The position numbers and the translations under genes are program-made. Positions 49,395-58,683 of a stretch of DNA of 64,000 bases are shown piece by piece. This stretch comes from Candidatus Manganitrophus noduliformans (GTDB lineage: Bacteria > Nitrospirota > Nitrospiria > SBBL01 > Manganitrophaceae): NCBI RefSeq assembly GCF_012184425.1, contig NZ_VTOW01000004.1, positions 186,001 through 250,000 on the forward strand. The letters are read 5' to 3'. Under the pieces are notes generated by a model. That model was not told the DNA's origin and did no database searches. It worked only from the letters and a program-made list of their open reading frames with translations. The number at the start of each line of letters is the position of its first letter. The stretch's first letter is position 1.

Positions 49395-49933
49395 GGCTGC
49401 CGCTTCTCCCTCTGCTCCTTCTTCCGGCCCTCTTCCTGGCGAATTGCGCCACGGTGATGCAGGTCCCCCCGACGTCCGGAACGGGTTCTACCGCCCAGCG
49501 GGTCATTTCGACCGGGCTCGATCGTAATTTAATCCTCGATCCGAGCCTGGTGCAGGGGAAGAAGGTTTCGTTGGAGGTGGAGATGTTGGGGACGGCCCCC
49601 CTCTCCGCGGCGATCCTTTCTTACGCCCGATCGGTTTTAAAGGAAGCGGTCGAAGCGCTCGACGGCGAAGTCGTTCCCCGGGGAGACCTCTCCGTCGTGG
49701 CGAAAATAAATGCCGCCGGGATCGGCTCCACCAGCCGAACCTTCAGCATCCGCACCGGGACCCACCTTTCCATCCCGTTCTGGTACAGCGAAAGCCTCAC
49801 GGGGGAATCGCACGTCACGCTCATATACCGGAATGCCGAGGGACGCGCGCTCCGCTCCGCCGTGAATCAAGCGGAGGTTCCGCATCAGGATATCTATCTC
49901 TTTTATTTCTTCGGGCTTCCTGAAACGGAGTGA
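49391..49933 (+). CDS. Putative lipoprotein 2
   Basis: A 180-residue lipoprotein with LANC at the end of its signal, coupled to lipoprotein 1. It shares with it KVSLEVEMLG and late beta-like segments, and both carry a conserved-looking YFFG/FYMIG tail. Role unknown. Confidence 0.65.
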   Translation: MRLPLLPLLLLPALFLANCATVMQVPPTSGTGSTAQRVISTGLDRNLILDPSLVQGKKVSLEVEMLGTAPLSAAILSYARSVLKEAVEALDGEVVPRGDLSVVAKINAAGIGSTSRTFSIRTGTHLSIPFWYSESLTGESHVTLIYRNAEGRALRSAVNQAEVPHQDIYLFYFFGLPETE

Positions 49934-50030
49934 GGCGGGTTCTGCGACGGCAACCGAATTTCCGCGAGGCTTCCGCTTGTGAACGCGCGCGCGTCGCATT
50001 CCTTGCGGCTTGTTGCGGGGAGCTTCAATG

Positions 50031-51065
50031 TCACATCAGCCACCTTTTTTTCATTAATGTATAGGAGAAAAAACAGGCCGCCAGACCGGCCAAAAGCAAG
50101 TAGGCCCATTCCAGGGCGAAATTCGGGAAGCGGTTTCCCTCCAAAAGAATCGCCCGGATCGGCTCATAGAGCCGATAGGAAGGGAGGAGCGGCGCCACCG
50201 CCGTCAATTTTTGAGAAAAGTCGGACAAGGCGGAGGGAAGCAGGTGCGGCAGATAAAAAAGGACGCCGAGGGTTCGGGCGCTCGCCTGATTGCGGCACAA
50301 AAAACCGACAAAAATTCCAAAGGCGCTGAAGCAGAAACTCCCGGCGATCAGAAAGGCCGCATAACTCAAGCCCCCTCCCGGATCGAATTGAAATCTTCCG
50401 AGCAGATGAAGAAAGAGCACGCCGGCGCCGGTTAAAGTCATCCCGAAGAATAACTTCGCCGCCAGCCACTCCGTCTCTCGGATCGGCGTTTGCAAAAGCC
50501 CCAGGAGGAGTTTCTTCTCTTTTTCTTCGGCCACCTGCGCCGGCAAGATGATAAAGCTCACCAGCAGAACCAGCATCAAGACCCAGGTCGGCAGGGTCTG
50601 CTTTTGGACCGCGGTTTCCTGAAGCGCCCGAATCTCGGAAATCCAGTGCTTGCGATTCCCCTCGACGGCATTTTGCAACGCGGAAACGCTTTCGATGATG
50701 GCGAGCGTTTGGAAAGAGGCCTTTGTCAAAACGATCAGCGCCAAACGGGGAGGCTCTTTCTCGGAGGGGATCAAAAGGCCGTCCCCTTTTTTTTCTTTCA
50801 ACCATGCTTTCCCTTCCGCTTCATCCGCAAACCGGAAAACTTCGAATGTCTGATCGGCGGATCGGAGGCTTTCAATCATGGCTGAGGAATAGTTTCCTTT
50901 TTGAATCAGCCCGATTTTTATTTTTTGAAGGCCGGCATCGCTCTGATCGACGAGCTGCAAGGTGAAGAAAACGAACAGAGGGGTAAAAAGGATCAGGTAG
51001 AGGCTCTTGTTCTTGAATGCCATCGCCAGATCATTCGAGGTCAGCGTGACGATATTCCTGATCAT
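50031..51065 (-). CDS. ABC-2-type transporter permease
   Basis: A 344-residue membrane protein: one N-terminal helix, a 150-residue extracytoplasmic loop, then five helices (from about 160), the ABC-2 layout. VAEEKEKKLLLGLLQTPIRETEWLAAK is the typical coupling segment. Overlaps the ATPase gene by four bases. Substrate unknown. Confidence 0.85.
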   Translation of the reverse strand: MIRNIVTLTSNDLAMAFKNKSLYLILFTPLFVFFTLQLVDQSDAGLQKIKIGLIQKGNYSSAMIESLRSADQTFEVFRFADEAEGKAWLKEKKGDGLLIPSEKEPPRLALIVLTKASFQTLAIIESVSALQNAVEGNRKHWISEIRALQETAVQKQTLPTWVLMLVLLVSFIILPAQVAEEKEKKLLLGLLQTPIRETEWLAAKLFFGMTLTGAGVLFLHLLGRFQFDPGGGLSYAAFLIAGSFCFSAFGIFVGFLCRNQASARTLGVLFYLPHLLPSALSDFSQKLTAVAPLLPSYRLYEPIRAILLEGNRFPNFALEWAYLLLAGLAACFFSYTLMKKRWLM

Positions 51066-51742
51066 GCGTAGAGGTTCTCATGAATCTCGGATTGGAAATA
51101 GGTCCCCGGCGGGCCGTCGAAGACGAGCCCCCCTTGATGCAGGACCATGATCCGTGTGGCGAGGGTTTGAATCTCTTCCGGCCGATGAGAGGTAAACAGA
51201 ATGGTTTTCCCGGAGACATGAAGGCCCTTCAGCAGTTTGTAAATCTCTTTCGTCATTTCAAAATCAAGTCCGGAGGTCGGTTCATCGAAAAGAAGGAGCG
51301 GCGGATCGGGGAGCAGGGAGCGCCCGATGCTGACCCGCTGCTTGAGCCCCTTTGATAATTCCCGCACTTTCGTGTGGCGGAATGAGAGCAGATCAAATTC
51401 CTTCAGCGCTTTTTCGATCCGTACAAAAGGAATCTGAAATAGGCGGGCAAAGAGTCTGAAATTGTACTCCACGGAGAAGAGATCGAAAAGGTTCGGCGTT
51501 TCAGGAACAAAGCCGATCTTTCGAACCAGCGCCAATCTGTTTTTCAGGTCGATCCCTTCCACCCGCGCACGCCCGCTGTCGGGAACAATCCAGTTAGCCA
51601 ATATTTTCAAAAGGGTCGATTTGCCGGCGCCGTTGTGTCCGACAATCGCGATGCACTCCCCTTTTTCCACTTTAAAGCTCGTCGCGAGGAGCCCTCTTTT
51701 TCCGGGATACACTTTCGTCAGATGGTCAACTTCAAGCTGCAT
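51062..51742 (-). CDS. ABC transporter ATPase
   Basis: A 226-residue ATPase: Walker A GHNGAGKSTLLK, signature LSKGLKQRVSIGRSLL, Walker B LLLFDEPTSGLD and the switch His in FTSHRP. Works with the ABC-2 permease downstream. The GGCGGA before the ATG is a weak ribosome site. A strong hairpin separates it from the membrane peptide gene upstream. Confidence 0.95.
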   Translation of the reverse strand: MQLEVDHLTKVYPGKRGLLATSFKVEKGECIAIVGHNGAGKSTLLKILANWIVPDSGRARVEGIDLKNRLALVRKIGFVPETPNLFDLFSVEYNFRLFARLFQIPFVRIEKALKEFDLLSFRHTKVRELSKGLKQRVSIGRSLLPDPPLLLFDEPTSGLDFEMTKEIYKLLKGLHVSGKTILFTSHRPEEIQTLATRIMVLHQGGLVFDGPPGTYFQSEIHENLYA

Positions 51743-51768
51743 GTTTTCCGCCGTTAATGTTTGCGTCG

Positions 51769-51800
51769 GTCCCGCCCCCGACAGGACCGGGGGCGGGACC
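51769..51800. repeat. Very stable hairpin between micro-gene and ABC ATPase
   Basis: A perfect 12-bp stem, GGTCCCGCCCCC paired with GGGGGCGGGACC, around an 8-nt loop. There is no U-tract on either side, so it is more likely an RNA-stabilising or attenuating hairpin than a plain terminator. Confidence 0.7.
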
Positions 51801-51805
51801 CGCGT

Positions 51806-51871
51806 CTATACTCGCTGAGCTAAATAGATGATCAAAAGCACCAAAACGACCACGACTAATACACCGACCAT
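51806..51871 (-). CDS. 21-residue membrane peptide
   Basis: From ATG at 51871 the frame encodes MVGVLVVVVLVLLIIYLAQ then RV and a stop: one complete hydrophobic helix. A consensus AAGGAGG lies 7 nt upstream, which makes use likely. Size and shape recall the DUF3309/small hydrophobic stress peptides, though the sequence is not theirs. It is upstream of the ABC pair on the same strand. Confidence 0.6.
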   Translation of the reverse strand: MVGVLVVVVLVLLIIYLAQRV

Positions 51872-52242
51872 TCGTTTGCCTCCTTATTCCGGATTTTCAT
51901 CTCCGATCTCTTTTCGGGTACAATCCAACGTGAAGCGACCGTTGTCTCAGTGGATGACTCTGAATAAGTATGAAGGTTCTGAAGAATAAAAATCAACCCC
52001 GCGCCGCCGTCGCGCGACCGAGAGACTAAAATTTGCTTGCCTTTTTATCCCTTATTCGAGGATGAGGGAAAATGTGTCCCGCGTCACCGGGGAATCGACG
52101 GTTCCTATCTCTTTGACTCCCCCTTTCCCCCGGTGTATGATATCCTCTCAAGGAATTCGGTTCCCGCTTGTCCTTCACGGCGTGATGCTGGGCGCCGGCG
52201 GTGCTCCGGCCCCGAAGAGGAGGGTTTTCCGCAGCATCGCTT

Positions 52243-52782
52243 ATGAATCTGTTTATCCGTTTGATCGCCATTTTGATCGGCAGCTTCTTCCGGCCCCCCT
52301 TAAAACCGCTCGACGCCTCGGTTTTGACGTTGCGGGTCTGGCCGACCGACCTCGACATCAACGCCCATATGAACAACGGCCGATTTTTGACGGTAATGGA
52401 TCTCGGCCGGCTCGATCTGATCGCGCGGACCCCGCTGGGAAGAACGGTCGTCCGATTCCGATGGCAGCCGATCGTCGCCTCGGCCCTCATCCGTTACTTC
52501 CGCCCGCTGAACCCGTTCCAAAAGTATCGGTTAAAGAGCCGGGTCGTCGGCTGGGATGAAAAATGGTTTTTTGTCGAGCAGCGCTTCGAGCGCGGCGGGG
52601 AGTTGATCGCGATCGGATTGGTGAAGGGCTTGTTCCGGGGCCGGAACGGGAATGTCCCGATCGCCGATGTGTTGAAAGCGGTCGGCGTCACCCACCCCTC
52701 GCCCGATCTCCCTCCGGCGGTTCAACGCTGGCGGGAGGCGGAGGGGTCGCTGGAGAAGACCCGCCGGGGAGAGTCGTCTTAA
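52243..52782 (+). CDS. Hotdog-fold acyl thioesterase
   Basis: A 179-residue protein with RVWPTDLDINAHMNNGRFLTVMD, the 4HBT/THEM6-type active segment with the catalytic Asp and Asn-His. A hydrophobic N-terminus (residues 1-20) suggests membrane attachment. The start is uncertain: the ATG at 52243 has no ribosome site close by and a GTG at 52201 could be used. It should hydrolyse acyl-CoA or acyl-ACP. Bases 51872-52242 show no other gene. Confidence 0.8.
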   Translation: MNLFIRLIAILIGSFFRPPLKPLDASVLTLRVWPTDLDINAHMNNGRFLTVMDLGRLDLIARTPLGRTVVRFRWQPIVASALIRYFRPLNPFQKYRLKSRVVGWDEKWFFVEQRFERGGELIAIGLVKGLFRGRNGNVPIADVLKAVGVTHPSPDLPPAVQRWREAEGSLEKTRRGESS

Positions 52783-52890
52783 CGGGGGGCCGATCCGCGC
52801 GCCGTTTTGCTTTTGGGCTTCCCCTCTCGTGCGACGCTTTTCGGGTCCCTTCGGCGGCTTAATCGCCGCCACAGTGTATGAGTTTCGGGA

Positions 52891-54174
52891 ATGACACGAG
52901 AAAAAAGGAAACATTCGAACCCGAGCGCCCCGATTCTGATCGGCCTTTTGGCCGGGACGCTCCTTGGCGTCGCGGCGCGGGGGTTGGGGGAAGGAGCGCC
53001 GTGGTTCGACCCGCTGGTGAACCAGATCGTCCTCCCCGTGGGACAGATCTTTCTTCGGCTTCTCTTTATGTTGGTCATTCCGATGCTTTTCTCGGCGCTG
53101 GTCGTCGGCATCGGGGGGCTGGACCTGCTGCGGCTGGGGCGGATCGGCGTCCGGACGCTGGCGTATACGGTCGTTGTTTCTCTCATTGCGGTGGCGATCG
53201 GGATGGGGCTGGTCAATCTGGTCCGGCCGGGGGAGGGGGTTCCGGCGTCGCTCCGCGCCCTTGCCGCGTCGGGGACGGCGCCGTTCGCCGCAAAGCCGCC
53301 GGAGCGGTCGGGGATCGGGCTGATCGTTTCGATGTTTCCCGACAACCCGATCCGGGCGGCGGCCGAAGGAGAGATGATCGGGGTGATCCTCTTTTCGCTC
53401 CTCTTCGGGATCGCCCTGTCGATGACCGAGACGAAAGGGGCGGCCCGGCTTCGGGAAACGATCGAGGGGCTCTACGACGTCAGCCTCACCCTGATTCACG
53501 GCGTTCTCAAGCTGGCGCCGTTCGGCGTCGGCGCCCTCCTCTTTACGATGACCGCCCGGCTGGGGGTCGACCTCCTCCGCCCCCTTGCGGCGTATGTCGG
53601 GGTGGTGTTGCTGGCCCTTTCGCTCCACATGTTCGTCGTCTATTCCCTCTCCGTTCGGTTTTTGGGGGGGCGGTCGCCCCGCTCTTTCTTTCGGGATATC
53701 CGGGCGGCGATGATCACCGCCTTCGCCACCGCTTCTTCCAGCGCCACCCTTCCGACCGCGCTGAAGGTCGCCGAAGAGGAGTTGAAACTCCCCCGCCACG
53801 TCAGCCGGTTTGTTCTCACCGCGGGATCGGCGATGAATCAGAACGGCACCGCCCTCTTCGAAGGGGTGACGGTCCTTTTTCTCGCGCAGCTCTTCGACGT
53901 TCCCCTCGACCTGTCGCAGCAGGCGCTGATCATGTTGATCGCCGTGCTGGGGGGGATCGGAACGGCCGGGGTGCCGGCCGGGTCGCTTCCGGTGATTGCG
54001 ATGATCCTGGGAATGTTCGGCATTCCGTTGGAGGGGCTCGGTTTGATCCTGGGGGTCGACCGGTTGCTCGATATGTGCAGGACCACCCTCAACGTCACGG
54101 GAGATCTGGCGGCGGCGGTCTACGTGGCGCGGGGAGAGGCAAAAGACAATGAGGAATCTGGAATTAGGAATTAA
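52891..54174 (+). CDS. Dicarboxylate/amino acid:cation symporter (DAACS family)
   Basis: A 427-residue transporter with eight or more membrane segments. Family signatures are SSSATLPTAL (HP1), MNQNGTALFEG (the NMDGT-like motif of TM7, here NQNGT), GGIGTAGVPAG (HP2) and DRLLDMCRTTLNVTGD (TM8). It takes up glutamate, aspartate or C4-dicarboxylates with protons or sodium. The ATG is followed by a basic KRKH segment. It converges with the DUF2231 gene. Confidence 0.9.
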   Translation: MTREKRKHSNPSAPILIGLLAGTLLGVAARGLGEGAPWFDPLVNQIVLPVGQIFLRLLFMLVIPMLFSALVVGIGGLDLLRLGRIGVRTLAYTVVVSLIAVAIGMGLVNLVRPGEGVPASLRALAASGTAPFAAKPPERSGIGLIVSMFPDNPIRAAAEGEMIGVILFSLLFGIALSMTETKGAARLRETIEGLYDVSLTLIHGVLKLAPFGVGALLFTMTARLGVDLLRPLAAYVGVVLLALSLHMFVVYSLSVRFLGGRSPRSFFRDIRAAMITAFATASSSATLPTALKVAEEELKLPRHVSRFVLTAGSAMNQNGTALFEGVTVLFLAQLFDVPLDLSQQALIMLIAVLGGIGTAGVPAGSLPVIAMILGMFGIPLEGLGLILGVDRLLDMCRTTLNVTGDLAAAVYVARGEAKDNEESGIRN

Positions 54175-54192
54175 GAATCAAGAGCCGACAGG

Positions 54193-54729
54193 CTAATGCG
54201 AATGGCCGTCGTCTTCGTGATGGTCGTCCTCTTCCGCCGGCTTGGCGAGCACTTCGGGGTTGATCCCGGTGCCGAACTCGAAGACCAGCCGGCCGCCCCG
54301 GTCGGCCCCCATGGCGACGAGGGCGGACAAAATCATCAGCCCGAAGAGGAAAGCCCACCGTTGCGAGCGCCACTTCCCCCAGCCGTTGATCCAAAAGAGA
54401 TAGATCGTGAGAAGAATCCCGACCCCGGTGGTGGCGACCATCCAGTCCCGGTGCACGTGGATCAGTTCATGGCCGGGGGCGCTGTGGCCGCGCGGGTCGT
54501 TCTGCGCCGCCAATTCGCCCGCGATGAAGCCGGTCGGCAGGGCGATCAGCGCCGAAATCGTTCCGAGGTAGAGCATCCAGGTGGCGGCGAAGTGGAATTT
54601 CTCATCCCGGAACACCGCCATCGCTTCCATCGCCAACGCCCCGACAAAGAAGGCGATGGGGAAGTGGATCATCAACGGGTGAAGGTTATTCTTCAGGATG
54701 GTCATCCCCGGAAGTAAAGTTTCGATCAT
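54193..54729 (-). CDS. DUF2231 membrane protein
   Basis: A 178-residue protein with four membrane helices and HPLMIHFPIAFF near the N-terminus, the DUF2231 signature. Conserved histidines (HPLMIHFP, GHELIHVHRDW) could bind heme or metal. The C-terminus is a His/Asp-rich tail (DDHHEDDGHSH). GGAGG precedes the ATG (reverse strand). Role unknown; often found with electron-transfer genes. Confidence 0.85.
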   Translation of the reverse strand: MIETLLPGMTILKNNLHPLMIHFPIAFFVGALAMEAMAVFRDEKFHFAATWMLYLGTISALIALPTGFIAGELAAQNDPRGHSAPGHELIHVHRDWMVATTGVGILLTIYLFWINGWGKWRSQRWAFLFGLMILSALVAMGADRGGRLVFEFGTGINPEVLAKPAEEDDHHEDDGHSH

Positions 54730-54950
54730 TCGGTCCTCCTAAAATAATGCCTTGGAAAGCTTCTTCTATTCTATCAATTCAGATCGACAAATGACAGAGT
54801 ATATCGGGAAGAATGATTTGTCAATTTCCCCACCGTTTCCTCATCCATCGTGCTTCATTCGTAAGGAATCTACTCCATCGGGTCTAATTGCGGCTCGTTC
54901 CGGAGGGGGGGTAAGATGGGATTAAGATAGATCTAACCGAGGAGGATGCC

Positions 54951-55253
54951 ATGGCAGAGAAAGCGGAAGCGAAGGTCACCACCGATCCCGAGACGATCCG
55001 CCGATGGGCGGAGGCGCGCGGGGGAAAACCGGCAGTGGTGAAGGGGACCGATATCTTGCGGATCAACTTTCCCGGCGGGGCCGAGGCGGAGTTGGAGGAT
55101 ATTTCGTGGCCGGAGTTTTTCCAAAAGCTCGAAGAGAAGGGGCTCGCCTTCCTTTATCAGGAGAAAAAAGCCGACGGGGAGCCGAGCACCTTCAATAAGC
55201 TCGTCAGCCGGGAGACGGTGAAAGATCAACTCAAAGGGAAAAAGGCGGCCTAA
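54951..55253 (+). CDS. Conserved small soluble protein
   Basis: A 100-residue protein behind GAGGAGG. The pattern IRRWAEARGGKPAVV, LRINFPGG, ISWPEFFQKLEEKGLAFLYQ and FNKLVSRE is that of a widespread unstudied family sometimes mislabelled as branching enzyme. No enzyme motif is visible. Its 3' end includes the terminator of the opposite operon. Confidence 0.8.
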   Translation: MAEKAEAKVTTDPETIRRWAEARGGKPAVVKGTDILRINFPGGAEAELEDISWPEFFQKLEEKGLAFLYQEKKADGEPSTFNKLVSRETVKDQLKGKKAA

Positions 55254-55262
55254 GCGCCGCCT
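55239..55262 (-). terminator. Intrinsic terminator of the electron-transfer operon
   Basis: On the minus strand AGGCGGC/GCCGCCT encloses a 6-nt loop and is followed directly by TTTTT. It ends the operon coming from 61488 and lies within the stop codon of the opposing gene; on the plus strand a T-rich run also follows. Confidence 0.75.
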
Positions 55263-55297
55263 TCACCCCTTTCTTTTCTGATCCTGCCTGAAGCGAT

Positions 55298-57646
55298 TTA
55301 AAACTCCATCGTCAGATAGGCCACCGCCACCTGCGCCCGGTAGTCGGGGACCGACCCGCTCAGGGTCACAACAGTCGGAATGGTGGCGGAGCCGGGAACG
55401 ATCCCGTCTGTCGCAAAATCGTCCGATCGGTAACTCTCATATAGAAAGCTCGCCCCCACGCTCAGCCTCTCGGTCACTCGGTATTGTCCCGAGAGCTCGA
55501 CCGAATGGAGCTCGGTCGTTAAATCGGGGAGGTCGGCGGCGGGGGGGAGGGCCGGTCCGGCGGTCACCCCGATGGCGACGTTCGACTTCGAGACCGAGTA
55601 GAGGGCGCCGAGGATCACCCGATTCTCCATCAGGCTCACGTTGACGCCGGCGCCGAAGGTGTCGGTCCGATCATCCTGATCGATCCGCCAGTTCCGGTTC
55701 GGATCGAGATAACCGGGCTCGGGGGGCTCTTCAAAATTTCTCCCCGCCTGCCGGATGTCGATCTGCTGCCGGGTGTAATAGCCGTAAACGGAGAGGATCT
55801 CCACCGGGGTCACGGAAACGTCGACCGTGACGCTTCGATCATCCCGGTTTTGCAAGCCGAGCACCGAATCGTCGTAATCATCTCCGATGCGATTGTAGTG
55901 AAAGCCGACGGTGGTCGTCTCGTGGGGAAAGGTGGTCAGCTGGGCGCCGTATTTGACCCGATCCCGGTCGGCGATGTCGAATTTCCGGAGCAGGGGATGG
56001 TTTTGAAATCGAAGGGCCGGGTCGGCGATCGTGTTGATGTACTCGGCCGAGTGGATCTCATTGAAGAGCTTTGCCTGGTCGTAGTCGTCCACCCCTTTTC
56101 GGACGCCGGAGGAGGCGTTGAGGCCAATATGCGCCTTGGAGAAATAGGTGGAGCGAAGGCCGGCCCGGACCGTATTCTCCCGCGTCTTGTTGATCTCCCG
56201 GTAGTCTCGCTCGATCGTGTCGATGTCGTATCCCGCTTTCACGCTCGTCCCGGCCGCCAGATAATAGGCGGCGTCGAGCTTCATCTGCTCCTGCGCCCAA
56301 TCGTAAGGAAGGCTGTAGTGCGCGTTCACGGAGGCGATGTCGGCCTGGGTTCCGAGGACGTTGTCGGTCTTCACATACAAGAAGAGATCTCGCGGCATCT
56401 TGTTTTTGGTCGTATAGTTTCGATATTGAGCGTCGAGCGAGAGGCGCGACAGCGGTCGGGAGGCGACCTTGAGCCAAAGAAGCCTTGTGTCGATCTCGGC
56501 GTCGGACGTTCTCCTTGGAAGCAGGCTGGTGTCGGTGCTGGTGGAAAAGGGGAGAAGGTCCTCGTTTTGCTTCATCTGGCCGAGACCGACCCAGGCGGTC
56601 ACCCGGGTGGCATAAGGGAGGTTGATCCCCCCCGTCAGGTGGAGATTGTGCGCCTGGTTGTCGGGGTAGAGCTGGTGCCGGGCCTGAAAGCCGGTGGAGG
56701 GCATCGGGCTTTGATACGGCTCGAAGGTGAAGGTCGGCGGATTAAAATGGACGTCGAACGGCGTGCTCCAACGGAGCGTCTCTTCCCGATTGTTGAACTG
56801 GGAGTAGTGATAAACGAGCTCCGCCTGGCTCCTCTCTCCGCCGTAGGAGACCGAGGCCTTGATGTCGTCGGTGATATAGTCGATCGGCTCCGGCAGGATG
56901 ATGCTCCGGGCATCCCCGCCGTTCGTTCCGACCACCCCGCCGAGCGAGCCGATCCCTTCCTTGTATTCCCTCTTGAAGGATAAATCAAATTGAATCAGGC
57001 CGATGACATAGGAGTAGCCGGCGGTCGCCGCCTTCCGCTTCACTTCCAAATCGACCTCCTTCAGACTGCTCTGAAGGGTGAGGAGGTCTTGGGTGTTCGC
57101 CCCGGTGACGAATCCGGCGGGGAGGGTCAGGTTGCCTCCCCCGGCGCCATGGAAGGGGGTTTGGCTCGTATTCGAGCTTCGCCGGATCGTTTCGTCGTAA
57201 TTCAAAAGAATTTCATACCGCCCGTACCGCCCGCTCTTCAACGACAGATGCCGGTTCTCCAGGCCGAGATCTTCCGCCAGAAAGTCCATATGATAATCAT
57301 TTCGGTTGAAATGGAGGTCGGCGTCTCCGACGAAGAAGAATCCGTCGTCCGGGATCCGGTCATACTCGGCGAATTTGAACGACTCGTTGTCGAGCCGGAC
57401 CCCCCCGCCGCCGACGGTGACCCGCCCGTGCCACCGGTCGATTTCCGACGGCTCTTCCTTCGCCTCCATCGGCACCGCCTCTTCCAGCGGGGCATTCTCT
57501 TGGGACATTTCGGGTGGTTCCGCGGCCGGCGCCTCTTCGGCGCTCGAGTGAAGCGGGATCGAGAGAGGAGAGAGTATTAAAAATCCGGCCAACAGCAGCT
57601 GCTTCAGTATTGTTTTCCTCTTTTCGTTTTGATCTTCGCGCGTCAT
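55298..57646 (-). CDS. MtrB/PioB-family outer membrane beta-barrel of a porin-cytochrome complex
   Basis: A 782-residue protein from the ATG at 57646, which overlaps the cytochrome stop by ATGA; GAGG is 9 nt ahead. A signal peptide (about 1-35) is followed by an acidic linker and then a long run of alternating strands such as GFFFVGDADLHFNRNDYHMDF, RYGRYEILLNYDETI and SRLSLDAQYRNYTT (each near a turn), ending in aromatic VAYLTMEF. This is the MtrB/PioB barrel that holds a decaheme cytochrome and lets electrons cross the outer membrane. No Cys motif is present, unlike some MtrB. Confidence 0.9.
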   Translation of the reverse strand: MTREDQNEKRKTILKQLLLAGFLILSPLSIPLHSSAEEAPAAEPPEMSQENAPLEEAVPMEAKEEPSEIDRWHGRVTVGGGGVRLDNESFKFAEYDRIPDDGFFFVGDADLHFNRNDYHMDFLAEDLGLENRHLSLKSGRYGRYEILLNYDETIRRSSNTSQTPFHGAGGGNLTLPAGFVTGANTQDLLTLQSSLKEVDLEVKRKAATAGYSYVIGLIQFDLSFKREYKEGIGSLGGVVGTNGGDARSIILPEPIDYITDDIKASVSYGGERSQAELVYHYSQFNNREETLRWSTPFDVHFNPPTFTFEPYQSPMPSTGFQARHQLYPDNQAHNLHLTGGINLPYATRVTAWVGLGQMKQNEDLLPFSTSTDTSLLPRRTSDAEIDTRLLWLKVASRPLSRLSLDAQYRNYTTKNKMPRDLFLYVKTDNVLGTQADIASVNAHYSLPYDWAQEQMKLDAAYYLAAGTSVKAGYDIDTIERDYREINKTRENTVRAGLRSTYFSKAHIGLNASSGVRKGVDDYDQAKLFNEIHSAEYINTIADPALRFQNHPLLRKFDIADRDRVKYGAQLTTFPHETTTVGFHYNRIGDDYDDSVLGLQNRDDRSVTVDVSVTPVEILSVYGYYTRQQIDIRQAGRNFEEPPEPGYLDPNRNWRIDQDDRTDTFGAGVNVSLMENRVILGALYSVSKSNVAIGVTAGPALPPAADLPDLTTELHSVELSGQYRVTERLSVGASFLYESYRSDDFATDGIVPGSATIPTVVTLSGSVPDYRAQVAVAYLTMEF

Positions 57647-58668
57647 CGTTGGAACCTCGCTCCGGACGGGTGGCTGGAACCATGGATTTGGCTGTGGCAA
57701 TTCACGCATCCTTTCCCGACGAGCCGTTGGGAAGGGGCCTCTTGCGGGGAGGGGGGGCCTCCCGGCAGGTTGGTTCCGCTGTAGAGCCAGCTCGGATGGA
57801 AGACCTCCGAATGACACGACTGGCAGAGCTGCGGCGGCCGCATCTTCAGCAGGCTCGGAAAATTGGAGCCGTGCGGTTCGTGGCAATTCGAGCAGCGCTC
57901 CCGGACCGGCGGATGCTCCCAGACCATCGGTCCCCGCTTTTCGGCGTGGCACATGTAACAGGTGTCGTTCACCGATTCGGTTTTCAGAAGCGACGGTCCC
58001 GGCCCGCCGTGCGGGTTGTGGCAGCTGGTGCAGGTCATCTTTCCCTCCCGCAACGGCATATGGGACGACTTCATCAGCTGCGCTCTTTTATCTTTGTGGC
58101 ACTGGGTGCAGACCTGCTTGGGATCTTTGGCGACCAGGAGCGCTTTCGCGGAGCGCGGCTCCGAGAGGTAATGGCAGTTGCTGCAGCCGACGTTGCTCAT
58201 CTCATGGAGGCTCCCCTGCCAGTGCATCCGCTCCCCCTTTTCATGGCACTGCAGGCAGACGGAGTCTCTCTGTTTCTGCGTGAGGGGACCGTCCGCTTTC
58301 AGGGAGAGGCGGAACTCCGGGACCCGCGGGCGCTGGACATGTTTGCTCTGGGGACCGTGGCAGGCCTCGCAGTAGCGCTCCTGGAGCGGGTTTTCGGGGT
58401 GACTAGTGAATCGTTTGCTGTGGGTCGTCTTCTCGAAGGTGTGGATGTACTCTTCGTGGCATTTGGCGCAGACCTTCACGTCGCCGACATATTCCGAATC
58501 GGCCATCGTCGGGTTAATCGCAACCCAGTTCACCGGTCCGGCCGCCTCCGCGGCGACTGCAAAGAGGCCGAAGGTTGCGACCATCCCGATCAGCACCGCC
58601 GATCGTCTGAAGATCTCTCGAATCCGACCCCGCTCGAATAGGAAATTGGGACCCTGCCCCTTGCTCAT
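57643..58668 (-). CDS. Decaheme c-type cytochrome (MtrA/DmsE/PioA type)
   Basis: A 341-residue exported protein with ten CXXCH heme sites: CAKCH, CEACH, CLQCH, CSNCH, CTQCH, CTSCH, CYMCH, CSNCH, CQSCH and CVNCH. Signal peptide ends near AEAA. AAGGAGG lies ahead of the ATG. Ten hemes and a directly following MtrB-type barrel define the MtrA/DmsE family, which threads through the barrel to carry electrons over the outer membrane, either outward to metals or inward from Fe(II)/Mn(II). Confidence 0.95.
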   Translation of the reverse strand: MSKGQGPNFLFERGRIREIFRRSAVLIGMVATFGLFAVAAEAAGPVNWVAINPTMADSEYVGDVKVCAKCHEEYIHTFEKTTHSKRFTSHPENPLQERYCEACHGPQSKHVQRPRVPEFRLSLKADGPLTQKQRDSVCLQCHEKGERMHWQGSLHEMSNVGCSNCHYLSEPRSAKALLVAKDPKQVCTQCHKDKRAQLMKSSHMPLREGKMTCTSCHNPHGGPGPSLLKTESVNDTCYMCHAEKRGPMVWEHPPVRERCSNCHEPHGSNFPSLLKMRPPQLCQSCHSEVFHPSWLYSGTNLPGGPPSPQEAPSQRLVGKGCVNCHSQIHGSSHPSGARFQR

Positions 58669-58683
58669 GAACGACCTCCTTGT

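Noticed and set aside
52531-53799. A 422-codon antisense frame over the symporter gene, rich in Arg, Gly and Pro
   Set aside because: Composition is that of a shadow of a GC-rich membrane protein; no start signal or domain.
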